Shown piece by piece: positions 14,490 to 23,484 of a stretch of 61,128 bases of DNA; position 1 is the first letter of the stretch, and every line of letters starts with the position of its first letter. Position numbers and translations under genes: made by a program. The DNA is from an uncultured Lachnospiraceae bacterium. GTDB taxonomy: Bacteria; Bacillota; Clostridia; Lachnospirales; Lachnospiraceae. The notes beneath the pieces are model-generated. The model saw only the letters and a list, made by a program, of their open reading frames with translations. It searched no databases and was not told the origin of the DNA. Where the stretch lies: the NCBI GenBank assembly GCA_910585065.1, contig CAJUCG010000001.1, forward strand, positions 1 to 61,128, written 5' to 3'.

Positions 14490-15299
14490 CTATTCGCTCT
14501 GCTTTGCATACAGATCAACGATAAGTTTTACTTCTCCCTGCCCTATCGACAATAGCTTTGATATCTCCTTAATCGATTTTTGCTCCTGGTAAAGGGCAAG
14601 CACTCTTTCCTGACGATCCATCCCCGGTTCCGGTTCTGGCTTTGATGCCTCCGAAGCCATATCCCGCACCGGATTCTCCCTCTCTAATTTTGGCGCGAAT
14701 ACTTCTGTGAGTGCCTCTGCCTGGGTATGCTCCAACTCTGAAATCCCCATCTTTACCACTGGAGTCTGAGAAAGTAAGGATTCGGTCTGCTCGCTTTTTG
14801 CAGGCTTTACAGCTTGTCCCTTGGCGGCGGCTTTTGCCGCATTGCGGCTTGCCACGCGCGCCTTCGCCTGTTTTAACTCCTCAAGCCGGTCAAAAAGTTC
14901 TCTGTTCTCCCGTCTTGTCTGCTCCATCTTGTTCATCGTGGACTTCATCTCGTCTTCTTTCTTTTGGAGCATATCATACAAAAATACAACGGACTGATTG
15001 TTGGTTTCAATTCTCTCAAGCACCTGGCTCGCATACTCATCCACCGCCATAATCTTATCATTGGAAACTTTAGAAAGCTTCTCTTTGACCTCGTCCAACG
15101 CTGCATTACACTCTTTCGTGATCAGGGTATCCAGACGATCCCTGACTTCACTCTCATGCAAAACTGCTGCCTCCTTGATTTTGCGAATCTCCGCATCAGT
15201 ATCCACTTCTTCCTTAGAAGAATTTCTGCCGCCGAGAAAAAAACTTGCCACCACAAAAACAAAGCCCGCGACCAGGATTATAATCTCGTACTCCGTCAT
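14490..15299 (-). CDS. DUF6115 domain protein, SwrB-like
   Basis: 269 residues from the ATG at 15299 (GGAGGT upstream). A single membrane helix at residues 3-21 (EYEIIILVAGFVFVVASFF) is followed by a long charged region with coiled-coil heptads (about 30-160), an Ala/Lys-rich stretch (ASRNAAKAAAKGQAVKPAK) and a small C-terminal helix-turn-helix-like domain (RVLALYQEQKSIKEISKLLS, then IGQGEVKLIVDLYAKQ). Architecture and position, between the flagellar sigma gene and rpsB, match Bacillus subtilis SwrB, which activates the flagellar export apparatus. Equivalence is inferred from layout, not from strong residue identity. Confidence 0.7.
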   Translation of the reverse strand: MTEYEIIILVAGFVFVVASFFLGGRNSSKEEVDTDAEIRKIKEAAVLHESEVRDRLDTLITKECNAALDEVKEKLSKVSNDKIMAVDEYASQVLERIETNNQSVVFLYDMLQKKEDEMKSTMNKMEQTRRENRELFDRLEELKQAKARVASRNAAKAAAKGQAVKPAKSEQTESLLSQTPVVKMGISELEHTQAEALTEVFAPKLERENPVRDMASEASKPEPEPGMDRQERVLALYQEQKSIKEISKLLSIGQGEVKLIVDLYAKQSE

Positions 15300-15309
15300 T
15301 TGTACCTCC

Positions 15310-15624
15310 TTATATACGCATATCAAAGCCGGAATTCATCTGATCCGTGCCCTCATGTTCGTGCTTCTTTTCTTTTTTGGCACCGTTTTTTCTCTTGTAG
15401 AGCATCCCCTTTCCATTGCCGGAACTCCCGTCATAGCGGTACTCCGGCTGATCGGTCTTTGCCATCATCACCGTCTTGGCAGCGTCCGTCATCACTTTCT
15501 GCTGCTGACTGTTCTGTAAGACGGTCTGCTCGTTGACGGGTTTTTGGACATCGTTGTGACGCTGGAAGGATGCCTCCTGCGATTTCGGCAAGAATGCCGC
15601 AGTTTCTATCGGTGTAATTGCCAT
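15310..15624 (-). CDS. Small hypothetical protein of the fla/che operon, 104 residues
   Basis: No known domain. It begins MAITPIETAAFLPKSQEASF and is polar and Gln/Asn-rich in the middle (NEQTVLQNSQQQKV). It ends with a Lys-rich stretch (YKRKNGAKKEKKHEHE) and NSGFDMRI. There is no signal peptide or membrane segment. AGGGGGAAG lies upstream of the ATG. It is packed between fapA (16 bases) and the DUF6115 gene (10 bases), so it is surely co-transcribed. The disordered, polar N-terminus would suit an export-apparatus substrate or chaperone, but no function can be assigned. Confidence 0.75.
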   Translation of the reverse strand: MAITPIETAAFLPKSQEASFQRHNDVQKPVNEQTVLQNSQQQKVMTDAAKTVMMAKTDQPEYRYDGSSGNGKGMLYKRKNGAKKEKKHEHEGTDQMNSGFDMRI

Positions 15625-15640
15625 TATCTTCCCCCTCTAC

Positions 15641-17236
15641 TTAATATTCCACCATCTTTACATCCGCGCGGTCTTTGATCAGCCTGCAATATTTTAATTC
15701 AGAGCGAATATGGTATGGAGTATTGTATATCACGACTTTGCAGCCGGGGTAAATGATCCCGCTCACCCGGATACAGCCGCCCGACTGCATACCTGCAATT
15801 TCCTCAAGATCATCCATTCGGGAAAGAAAGTACTGGATCTGCTTTTCTAAAACCTCTTTTGCATTTCTTGCCTCCTCAAGCTTCTTTGCCTTATCTGCTG
15901 AGAGCCTCTCCCCCGTCTTCATCCGTCTAGTCAAAACATTGATGGTCTGTGTCGCCGCCTCTAACTCTTCCTCAAGTGCCGGCAAATCATCATTGATCTT
16001 GCGAAATTCCTCCATATAGACTGGATCCGCACCAATCTCAAGAATGGTTGTCGTCCCCATAGTCGAACCTGCCGTCCGCACGGAAATACAACTTCCGGAA
16101 CGGATGGAACCCCCTACCACGAACCCGCGTTTTCCTGTTGCAGTCACATCTCCCTTTGCAGAGACATTGCTGTGTAAAATTGCCTCCGTCGAGACATAGC
16201 CATCACTTTTTACTGTAGCGTTTTCGATAAATTTCGTAATAATATTTCCCTTTGCCTCTAAAATACCACGTCCCATTCCCTGAATTCCACGTTTTAATAC
16301 AATCTGTCCCCCGGCTTTCAGCGTGGCACCTTCCACTACACCATTTACAATAATATCGCCTTCCGCCTCCACGGAAAAGCCCGTGATTACATTGCCGTGA
16401 ATAATCACGCTCCCCGCAAATTTGATATCCCCTGTCGAGGTATCCACATCCGCGGGCACATCGTAAATATTGGAGACAAAGATCTTTCCGCCAATCAGTG
16501 AAACCAACCCGTCCACCTCCGAATAAAGCTCTAAGCCATCATCCGAAAGACAAGTGTTCTTCTCTGGGCGAAGTGTCACTTTTTTAGCTGTAGCAGGGGC
16601 GATCGGCCGTCCCATAACATCGATCCCAGGCTTTCCCATAACCGCAGGCGTAAGCGTGACAAGCTTGTCGCCCTCCTGCACATGGCAGATAGTTTCAATC
16701 TGGTGAAAGTCCACGCTGCCGTCCTGATTTAATTTCGGTTTTCGCGAAAGGTCAGTATTAAAATGATAGGTTAATATAGCATTTTTTCCATCCACCTGAG
16801 GCATTGCCTCCGCAATCAGATAGGTGTAACAATATTGCCTGTCTTCGAGAAACTTGTCAATTGCCTTTTCTTTCGCACCAAATTTTATTCCTGCGCGCAC
16901 AAGTTCGCTCACAATCTCTGCTTTTGTCAGACAGGCACCATTATCCATCGGAGGGTAGAATCTCGCAATCGCCTTTTTTTTATCCTCCGAGATTTGAATA
17001 AAAATATATTCTTTTTCCTTCATATGTGGTTTTCCTGTCAGCTTTATGCTCGTCGCCTCAGAAAAACTTGACACTGCCCGCATCAGGGGTTCCCTGTCAT
17101 ACTCGATCTGCTTTACGCGCAGATACGAGTCAATCTCTTTAAAATTCAGCTTATTCTGTTCACAACCCGGAAATAACAGCAAATAAGTGCCGTCCGCCTG
17201 TGTCTGAAGCTGAAAATATGCATTTTTATTTGCCAC
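15641..17236 (-). CDS. fapA: FapA family protein (DUF342, flagellar assembly protein A-type)
   Basis: 531 residues. An N-terminal region (about 1-170) precedes a right-handed parallel beta-helix with short repeating glycine-rich turns: GSVIIHGNVITGFSVEAEGD, IIVNGVVEGATLKAGGQIVL, GILEAKGNIITKFIENATVK. The C-terminal part has a coiled coil (EELEAATQTINVLTRRMKTG). FapA proteins are polymer-like cytoplasmic proteins found next to flagellar or cell-division genes; their molecular task is not settled. It begins 13 bases after the sigma-28 gene. Confidence 0.88.
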   Translation of the reverse strand: MANKNAYFQLQTQADGTYLLLFPGCEQNKLNFKEIDSYLRVKQIEYDREPLMRAVSSFSEATSIKLTGKPHMKEKEYIFIQISEDKKKAIARFYPPMDNGACLTKAEIVSELVRAGIKFGAKEKAIDKFLEDRQYCYTYLIAEAMPQVDGKNAILTYHFNTDLSRKPKLNQDGSVDFHQIETICHVQEGDKLVTLTPAVMGKPGIDVMGRPIAPATAKKVTLRPEKNTCLSDDGLELYSEVDGLVSLIGGKIFVSNIYDVPADVDTSTGDIKFAGSVIIHGNVITGFSVEAEGDIIVNGVVEGATLKAGGQIVLKRGIQGMGRGILEAKGNIITKFIENATVKSDGYVSTEAILHSNVSAKGDVTATGKRGFVVGGSIRSGSCISVRTAGSTMGTTTILEIGADPVYMEEFRKINDDLPALEEELEAATQTINVLTRRMKTGERLSADKAKKLEEARNAKEVLEKQIQYFLSRMDDLEEIAGMQSGGCIRVSGIIYPGCKVVIYNTPYHIRSELKYCRLIKDRADVKMVEY

Positions 17237-17248
17237 CCGATTCCTCCT

Positions 17249-18004
17249 CTATCCAAAAAACAAATCCATATTGCCACCAAGCCGGGTTCTCATTTTTTGC
17301 AGCGCCTTTGTATGGAGCTGTGAAATCCGTGATTCAGTCACGCCGAGAACCGCGCTGATCTCCTTTAATGTCAGCTCTTCAAAATAATACAAAAATATTA
17401 CTTTTTGTTCTTTCTCCGTCAGTTCCTTTAATGTGCGTGTAAGGATCTCTTTTAACTCCTTCCGCTCCATAATGCGTTCCGGCTGCACATAGTCCTCGCT
17501 GGTTCGTGTGACCTCCACCTGCGGTTCCCCCGCCTCCATACACTCGTCGAGTGAGACGAGGGCGGAGATCTGTGCCTGCGACTGCAGAGTTAAAAGCTCA
17601 TCAATTGAGATTTCAAGTTCTTTTGCCACTTCCTCTTCCGTTGCCATGCGCCCAGTTTCGGCTTCGATCTTTAAATACGCTGCATCTAATTTTTTTTGTT
17701 TTTGCCGCAGCGTCCTTGGAATCCAATCCATTTTGCGCACTTGATCAAGAATCGCGCCACGAATACGCAGTGAAGCGTAGGTCTCAAATTTTACGCCTTT
17801 ATCGTAATCGAATTTGTCGATCGCATCGATCAGACCAAAAGTTCCATAACCGACAAGATCGTCATATTCCACATTATAGCCCAGATACATGCTTAACTTT
17901 CCCGCCACAATCTTTACCAGCCCGACATACTCTAAAATTAGCTGTTCCCGCAACGCGGCGGTTCGCTTTACACTGTATTCCTCCCATAATTTTTGTTTGT
18001 CCAT
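17249..18004 (-). CDS. fliA: RNA polymerase sigma factor for flagellar late genes (sigma-28)
   Basis: 251 residues. Sigma-70 family, FliA/SigD/WhiG group: region 2 with NVEYDDLVGYGTFGLIDAID and VKFETYASLRIRGAILDQVR, region 3 with MDWIPRTLRQKQKKLDAAYL, and region 4 with LKEISAVLGVTESRISQLHT. It is made from the fla/che operon and then reads promoters of the form TAAA-N15-GCCGATAT, one of which is at 8688-8714. The anti-sigma factor FlgM is not in this window. GGGG lies upstream of the ATG. Confidence 0.97.
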   Translation of the reverse strand: MDKQKLWEEYSVKRTAALREQLILEYVGLVKIVAGKLSMYLGYNVEYDDLVGYGTFGLIDAIDKFDYDKGVKFETYASLRIRGAILDQVRKMDWIPRTLRQKQKKLDAAYLKIEAETGRMATEEEVAKELEISIDELLTLQSQAQISALVSLDECMEAGEPQVEVTRTSEDYVQPERIMERKELKEILTRTLKELTEKEQKVIFLYYFEELTLKEISAVLGVTESRISQLHTKALQKMRTRLGGNMDLFFG

Positions 18005-18038
18005 TTTCCACCTTACCCCGCTTCAAACGAAATGTGCC

Positions 18039-18362
18039 TTAAGTTTCCTCCTCGTTTTCGTCGTCCGTGACTTCCTCCCCATCCCCCATATTTTCCACAG
18101 CCGCCATCGCTTCCTCCTGCTCTGCTGCCGCTGCTGCCTGCCTTGCCTCTTCTTCTGCCTGCACTGCGGCCATATACGCATTCTTATTGATCTTAAAAAT
18201 AATATGCTCAATAATTCTGCCTATGACCAGAAAAATGATCAGTACAATCAGCACCGACTGCAGCGTGTTCAAGATTGGAACGCGGTTGATCAGGCAGCAG
18301 AGCGCGGCAATTGCCCCGGCTAAAAGCGTAATCAATGCCGATATATTGTGATTTTTTTCCAT
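18039..18362 (-). CDS. Small two-helix membrane protein of the fla/che operon
   Basis: 107 residues, no recognised family. Two membrane helices (about 9-25, ALITLLAGAIAALCCL, and 35-55, SVLIVLIIFLVIGRIIEHII) are followed by a cytoplasmic Ala/Glu-rich helix (AYMAAVQAEEEARQAAAAAE) and an acidic tail. It lies between cheD and fliA with short gaps and the ATG has GGGAGGGG upstream, so it is a real member of the operon. The form resembles a small membrane anchor or assembly factor. No function can be assigned. Confidence 0.75.
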   Translation of the reverse strand: MEKNHNISALITLLAGAIAALCCLINRVPILNTLQSVLIVLIIFLVIGRIIEHIIFKINKNAYMAAVQAEEEARQAAAAAEQEEAMAAVENMGDGEEVTDDENEEET

Positions 18363-18390
18363 TTTCCCCTCCCTCCGCCCAAAGCCTACA

Positions 18391-18876
18391 CTACAGTGTT
18401 TTTATTGGCTTCCCGACAGATTTTACAAGGAGTTTGCCGTTTTCCGGGTAAAACTCGATCGTGCGCCCATAATTTAATCCCGTGTCCTCCGCCACAACTG
18501 GAATTCGCAGGGAAGCAAGTTTTCGCTTTACCGCCTCGACATTGCGCAGACCGACTTTTAGCATCTCATTGTCGGAATTAAATGCAAACATCTGTGCGCC
18601 CCCTGCAATCTTAGCGACAAGTGCGGTGCGGCTTGCACCCAGTTTTAGCACACGGTTTAAGAGTTCCTGAATTCCTGTATCTGCAAATTTTGCGACATTT
18701 TCATTATTTCTGATTCTCGCGCTGTCCGGCAGCATTACATGTGCCATGCCGGATATCTTCTTCGCCGGATCATATAGTACGATGCCAACACAGGAGCCAA
18801 GCCCCAGCGTTGTGATTGAATCCGGCGGCAGGCAGACATTTAGATCCGCCATTCCCACTTTTATCATCGTTGCCAT
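18391..18876 (-). CDS. cheD: Chemoreceptor glutamine deamidase
   Basis: 161 residues. Deamidates glutamines of chemoreceptors and, in Firmicutes, cycles between receptors and CheC. Catalytic Cys29 is in ITTLGLGSCVGIVLYD and His46 in ISGMAHVMLPDS. The rest fits as well: ALVAKIAGGAQMFAF and LRIPVVAEDTGLNYGRTIEF. It follows cheC by eight bases, as expected for a CheC/CheD partner pair. Confidence 0.96.
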   Translation of the reverse strand: MATMIKVGMADLNVCLPPDSITTLGLGSCVGIVLYDPAKKISGMAHVMLPDSARIRNNENVAKFADTGIQELLNRVLKLGASRTALVAKIAGGAQMFAFNSDNEMLKVGLRNVEAVKRKLASLRIPVVAEDTGLNYGRTIEFYPENGKLLVKSVGKPIKTL

Positions 18877-18884
18877 ATGCTCTC

Positions 18885-19511
18885 CTATAATCCCAGAGAG
18901 GTAAGTATTTGACCATAGGATTCCAAAGTTGGGATCAAAATAAAATAGCCGTTTACTTCTTCACCTACATCTCCGAATTCAGTTTCTATCAATAACGCCT
19001 TATCGCTTATTTTTCCAAATTCAATCGCTGGGACGCTCAAAATTGCCCCCGCCATATCAATTGCCATATAAGGTACGCTCGACGTGATTTTCATATTGGT
19101 CAGTGCAGAGAGAGAGGATAGATACGCACCTGCAATAATATTGCCAATTTCCTGCATTGCAGAAAGTTCCATCTCGGAAAAATCGTCGTCGTCCTCACTG
19201 CCGCTACAAAAACCTCCCATCAATAGTTTAACCATACTCTTGGCTGCCTTCTTTTCTACAAGGAACATCATCATGCCGTCGATATCGTCCTGAAGGGTCA
19301 AGAGAATGCCTACTACAATATTTTCCGCGCCGCCGATCAATTCTCCCAGTTCTTTAAATTCCAAAAGATCAATCTTTGGCACTTTCATATCAATCTTTGA
19401 GGAGAGCATCTGTGACAGAGCCGTCGTTGCATTCCCGGCTCCGATATTGCCAATTTCGCGCAGCACATCAAATTGCATATGGTTCATTTCTTCAAGTTTT
19501 ACTTCAGCCAT
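18885..19511 (-). CDS. cheC: CheY-P phosphatase CheC
   Basis: 208 residues from the ATG at 19511. Removes phosphate from CheY-P and binds CheD. Both active-site helices are present: LREIGNIGAGNATTALSQML in the first half and MQEIGNIIAGAYLSSLSALT in the second, each with the required Glu and Asn. The ribosome site is weak (AAAGGG 12-13 bases upstream). A pair of stem-loops lies between cheW and this gene and may lower its expression. Confidence 0.95.
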   Translation of the reverse strand: MAEVKLEEMNHMQFDVLREIGNIGAGNATTALSQMLSSKIDMKVPKIDLLEFKELGELIGGAENIVVGILLTLQDDIDGMMMFLVEKKAAKSMVKLLMGGFCSGSEDDDDFSEMELSAMQEIGNIIAGAYLSSLSALTNMKITSSVPYMAIDMAGAILSVPAIEFGKISDKALLIETEFGDVGEEVNGYFILIPTLESYGQILTSLGL

Positions 19512-19569
19512 ATTACACCAAGCCCTTTCTGTTGTCTTACAACTGGGCGGTATGTTCCCCCTGCCCACT

Positions 19570-19608
19570 CATATAGAAACCCCTTATCCTGCGGGGTTCT
19601 CCTATATG
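19570..19608 (-). terminator. Stem-loop upstream of cheC
   Basis: CATATAG and CTATATG pair at the ends and AACCCC with GGGGTT inside, around GCAGGATA. It is the second of two hairpins between cheW and cheC. No T-run follows, so it may block nucleases or act on translation and not as a terminator. Confidence 0.55.
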
Positions 19609-19622
19609 CAAAAAGCCTATAA

Positions 19623-19647
19623 GGGTTGCCGCATTATGCGGCAACCC
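19623..19647 (-). terminator. Intra-operon terminator-like hairpin after cheW
   Basis: GGGTTGCCGCA pairs perfectly with TGCGGCAACCC around a three-base loop, 8 bases past the cheW stop. On the minus strand it is followed by TTATAGGCTTTTTGC, a broken T-run. It probably causes partial termination or marks a processing end inside the operon. Confidence 0.65.
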
Positions 19648-19654
19648 CGCCATT

Positions 19655-20113
19655 TTATATTGTGCTTTCCTTCTCCACAACAACCGCCGGGATATTAAGC
19701 AGCGATACTAAACCGTCCGGCTGCTTGCCCACACCGTAAAGGTACGCGCTTCTCTCATCATTGTTCCCGGAAGTCCGGTCAATATTTTCCTCACTCAGTG
19801 TAATCACTTCCTTGACCTCATCCACAATCATGCCGATTGCTGCCTGCGGCTCAATTTTAATGATAAGGATTCTGGTAGCATTCTTGAATTCGTCCGGCTC
19901 TAAGCCAAACTTTAAGCGCAGACTCATCACCGGGATGACTTCGCCGCGAATATTGATAACGCCCTTAAAATATGGCTGTGCCTTCGGCACTCTGGTCACT
20001 CTCTGCATTCTTACAATATTATCCACATACTGGATATCAATTCCATATTGTTCGCTGCCAAGCTTCACAACAATATATTGTTTTTCAAGTTCTTCTATCT
20101 TTTTCTCATCCAT
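19655..20113 (-). CDS. cheW: Chemotaxis coupling protein CheW
   Basis: 152 residues. Links chemoreceptors to CheA. SH3-like core: YIVVKLGSEQYGIDIQYVDN, ITRVPKAQPYFKGVINIRGE-type segment (here VTRVPKAQPYFKGVINIRGE), VIPVMSLRLKFGL and the conserved IGMIVDEVKEVI. It follows cheA by 13 bases. Confidence 0.97.
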   Translation of the reverse strand: MDEKKIEELEKQYIVVKLGSEQYGIDIQYVDNIVRMQRVTRVPKAQPYFKGVINIRGEVIPVMSLRLKFGLEPDEFKNATRILIIKIEPQAAIGMIVDEVKEVITLSEENIDRTSGNNDERSAYLYGVGKQPDGLVSLLNIPAVVVEKESTI

Positions 20114-20126
20114 GATATTTCCCTCC

Positions 20127-22271
20127 CTACACCACTAAGACGTTGACATCAAGGATCAGCGCGATCTCGCCGTCGCCAAGGATCGTAGCACCGCTGATAA
20201 GCTTGCTGTTGTTAATATATTTACCAATGGACTTGATCACGATCTCAAGCTGCCCGATCAGATTATCTACAATCAGACCCGCCAACTTATCGCCCTTCTT
20301 TACAATAACGACGGTTAAGCTGACCGGTTCTTCGCCCGTAGGCTCGACATCTAGCACCCTGTCAAGGCGGATCAGAGGGATCACCGAGGAGCGCAGATTG
20401 ATCACTTCTTTATTCTGTACATACTTTACATCATCCAGCGCGATATCCTCAATAGTTTCAATGCTGCCGAGCGGGATCGCATATTTTTCATTTCCAATTT
20501 CTACCATAAGCGTCTGAATAATGGCGAGGGTAAGCGGCAGACGGATAATAAAATTGCTGCCTTCGCCGAGCGTTGTCCGGACTTCGATGCTTCCGCCCAG
20601 AGCCTCAATCTTTGTCTTTACCACGTCAAGACCGACACCGCGCCCGGAAACATCCGAGATAACTTCCGAGGTCGAAAAGCTTGGTCGGAACAAAAGGTCG
20701 ATGATTTCCTTGTCGCTCATCATCTCTGCCTGTTCCTCGTTTATCGTCCCTTTTTGAATCGCTTTTTGCTTTACCTTCTCCACATTGATGCCCGCGCCAT
20801 CGTCGCGCACCTCAATAACAACATTATTGCCCTCCTGGTAAGCGTCAAGGAAAATTGAGCCAACCTCCGGCTTGCCTAAGCGCACGCGCTCCTCATTCGA
20901 TTCAAGACCATGATCGGCCGCATTGCGCAAAAGATGCATTAACGGGTCACCAATCTCATCGATTACCGTGCGGTCAAGCTCTGTGTCCTCACCGGTCATA
21001 TACAGATCCATCTTCTTGCCGAGTTTTTTGCTCAGATCGCGGATCATGCGCGGGAAGCGATTTACCACACTCTCGATCGGCACCATTCGCACTTTCATTA
21101 CGGATTGGTGCAGGTTTGTCGTCACGCGCTCTAAGTATTCAATCTGCTCGTTAAAGCTATTGGCGTGCAGGGAATGCTCACTGTCGCCATTTACGGACAC
21201 AAGCCCGTTCTTTGCGATAATCAACTCGCTGACCAGATTCATTAGATCGTCTAACTTCTCGATATCGACACGTACAGAGCGGTTTACTGCTGCCTTTGCC
21301 GCCGCCTTCGCCGCCTGTTTTGTCTGTGGCTGCGCTGCCACGGCTGCTGCCGCGCTAGCTCCCGCCGGTGCTGTCTGTGCCGGAGTTTCCGCTGTCTGTG
21401 GCGCAGAGACCGAACTTTCCTTTTCCGGCTCAGAGGAAGTGGAAGCTGGGGTTTCTGCTGCCGTCCCAGAAGCCGCAGAGGCCGTTTTCTTCCCTGCAAG
21501 ATCTGCCGGTCCAATCACCACATCGCGGATTTCAGACACATTCATCACCGCCGTGCGAATTTCTTCCTGTGATTTTTTGGTCAACAGCACCATCGAGAAA
21601 TCATAGTCAAATTTCTCATCCTCAATATCCTGCACTTCTGGAACCGACTTGATAATATCGCCGCACTCCTCCAATGCCTTAAAGACAAGAAAGGCTCTGG
21701 CCGCTTTTAAGATACAACTCTGCTGAACAAAAACCGTAATCTCAAAGATATTTTCTCCCTCTTCCTTCGCCTTTAACGCCGCCGTAAGTTCATGTTCTGC
21801 CAACACAAGATGCTTCCCCTGCACAGGGGGATCTACCGATGTGGCAGCCGGGGAAGGAGCCGAGGATGCCGCCACTGCCGTGCCAAGCCCTTCCTCCATC
21901 ACTTTCTGAAGACCATCAATAATATCCTGGTTATCCTCCGTCCCCTCGTCCTGGGTATTGATAATAATATCAAGATAGCTCTCCAGTGCATCAAGACCGC
22001 GGAACAACAGATCAATCAAATTCGGTGTTGCCTTCATCTTGCCGTTGCGTATCTCGGAAAATACATTCTCCATATCATGGGTCAGACGCTGCATCCGCTT
22101 ATATCCCATTGTGCCCGCCATTCCTTTTAAGGAGTGCGCTGCCCGGAAAATCTCGTTGATGGTATCCTCATTTTCCGGTTCCTTCTCGAGAATTAAAATC
22201 TGTTCGTTCAGTTCCTGTAAATGTCCTCTTGTTTCGTCGATAAAGATCCCTAAATATTGGCTTACATCCAT
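20127..22271 (-). CDS. cheA: Chemotaxis histidine kinase CheA
   Basis: 714 residues. P1 phosphotransfer domain with His46 in FRAAHSLKGMAGTMGYKRMQ. A P2 CheY-binding domain lies at about 160-255. It is followed by an Ala/Pro/Thr-rich linker (about 260-325). P3 dimerisation contains NLVSELIIAKNGLV. P4 kinase has the N-box LLRNAADHGLES, G1 VRDDGAGIN and G2 SDVSGRGVGLDVVK. P5 is a CheW-like regulatory domain at the C-terminus. It phosphorylates CheY and CheB. Two bases separate it from the cheB stop. Confidence 0.98.
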   Translation of the reverse strand: MDVSQYLGIFIDETRGHLQELNEQILILEKEPENEDTINEIFRAAHSLKGMAGTMGYKRMQRLTHDMENVFSEIRNGKMKATPNLIDLLFRGLDALESYLDIIINTQDEGTEDNQDIIDGLQKVMEEGLGTAVAASSAPSPAATSVDPPVQGKHLVLAEHELTAALKAKEEGENIFEITVFVQQSCILKAARAFLVFKALEECGDIIKSVPEVQDIEDEKFDYDFSMVLLTKKSQEEIRTAVMNVSEIRDVVIGPADLAGKKTASAASGTAAETPASTSSEPEKESSVSAPQTAETPAQTAPAGASAAAAVAAQPQTKQAAKAAAKAAVNRSVRVDIEKLDDLMNLVSELIIAKNGLVSVNGDSEHSLHANSFNEQIEYLERVTTNLHQSVMKVRMVPIESVVNRFPRMIRDLSKKLGKKMDLYMTGEDTELDRTVIDEIGDPLMHLLRNAADHGLESNEERVRLGKPEVGSIFLDAYQEGNNVVIEVRDDGAGINVEKVKQKAIQKGTINEEQAEMMSDKEIIDLLFRPSFSTSEVISDVSGRGVGLDVVKTKIEALGGSIEVRTTLGEGSNFIIRLPLTLAIIQTLMVEIGNEKYAIPLGSIETIEDIALDDVKYVQNKEVINLRSSVIPLIRLDRVLDVEPTGEEPVSLTVVIVKKGDKLAGLIVDNLIGQLEIVIKSIGKYINNSKLISGATILGDGEIALILDVNVLVV

Positions 22272-22273
22272 AC

Positions 22274-23407
22274 TTAATGTACCCCCACATTCTTCGTGAT
22301 TGCATCTGCTACCGCATCGAGCGGAACGACCTCATCCACAAGCCCTGCCTCGGCCACCACTCTTGGCATACCGTACACAGTACAAGTCGCCTCATTCTGC
22401 GCGATAACGTAGATGTTCTTTTTGTTGTTGAGCTGCTTGATTCCAAGCGTGCCATCCCCTCCCATCCCGGTGAGGACAACGCAAGTAATATCTTCAAAGT
22501 CCAAATCTACAAGAGACTCGTACATGATATCCGCACACGGTCTTAGACCGCCCCGCGCCGGTTCATTTGCATTCTCCGTAATTACGTAATCCCCGCCCCG
22601 CCGCACAACGCGCATCTGACTGCCACCCTGGGCTATGTAGACTGTCCCTTTCCTTAAAACATCCCCCTCAGCTGCCTCCTTGACATTGATCGCGCTCATC
22701 TCGTTTAGACGGTCAGCAAGCGATTTTGTAAATCCCACTGGCATATGCTGCACAAGGATCATCGGCGCGTCAAGCTCTGCTGGAAGTTTAGGAATCACAG
22801 ACTGCAATGCCTTTGGACCGCCGGTAGAGCAGGCAAGTGCCACAAGTTTTTTCGCGCCGCTTCCCACACTTTTATGTGTCGCACGCTTTGTTGGTGCTGA
22901 GGTGACATCATAGAGTGCCCTTGTCGCGGACGGTTTGATTAAGGACGGACGCGCGGAGGAAGGCTCCGGCTTCTCTTTTGGCGGAATCCCGATATCCACC
23001 CCCGTTGCCACACCGACCGTTGATAAAATCCTCTGTTTAAACCGCTCATTGCGCGCCTCCATATAACTGTCCGGCTTCGTTACAAAGTCGAAAGCACCAA
23101 GTTCCAGACAGCGCACTGTTTCCACTGCGCCCTCCTTTGCAAGGGTACTTACCACAATGATTTTCTGACGGATTTTCATTTTGTTCAGCTGTTCCAAAAA
23201 TTGGATGCCATTCATCTTAGGCATATTGATGTCAAGCAAAATTGCCTCGTATTTTTTGGGATCGCGCGTTACAAGATCAAATGCTTCCAGTCCGTTCATC
23301 GCAAGGTCGGAGACCTGGAATCTCTCGTCACTATTTATTATATCAGATATCAGTCTTCTCATAAGTGCAGAATCATCAACAACTAAAATATTTTTTTTGC
23401 TTTCCAT
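22274..23407 (-). CDS. cheB: Chemoreceptor methylesterase/deamidase CheB
   Basis: 377 residues. N-terminal receiver domain with acceptor Asp59 (EAILLDINMPKMNG) and Lys in DFVTKPDSY. The C-terminal esterase carries the triad Ser194 (LACSTGGPKALQS), His221 (ILVQHMPVGFT) and Asp318 (VLTGMGGDGTLG). It removes methyl groups from receptors when phosphorylated by CheA. The opposing methyltransferase gene cheR is not in this operon. Confidence 0.97.
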   Translation of the reverse strand: MESKKNILVVDDSALMRRLISDIINSDERFQVSDLAMNGLEAFDLVTRDPKKYEAILLDINMPKMNGIQFLEQLNKMKIRQKIIVVSTLAKEGAVETVRCLELGAFDFVTKPDSYMEARNERFKQRILSTVGVATGVDIGIPPKEKPEPSSARPSLIKPSATRALYDVTSAPTKRATHKSVGSGAKKLVALACSTGGPKALQSVIPKLPAELDAPMILVQHMPVGFTKSLADRLNEMSAINVKEAAEGDVLRKGTVYIAQGGSQMRVVRRGGDYVITENANEPARGGLRPCADIMYESLVDLDFEDITCVVLTGMGGDGTLGIKQLNNKKNIYVIAQNEATCTVYGMPRVVAEAGLVDEVVPLDAVADAITKNVGVH

Positions 23408-23484
23408 TTTCTTCCTTTCCTTTCCGATTTCGGCACTGTTTCATGACTGTGCCCCGTCCATTTTCATTAAAAAGGTACAAACGA

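Noticed and set aside
20923..21606. 227-residue plus-strand ORF antisense to cheA
   Set aside because: Ala/Ser-rich shadow of the cheA linker codons; no ribosome site or promoter and no sensible domain.
22274..23407. Presence of cheR near cheB
   Set aside because: No SAM-dependent methyltransferase gene was found in the operon or elsewhere in the window; cheR must be encoded elsewhere.
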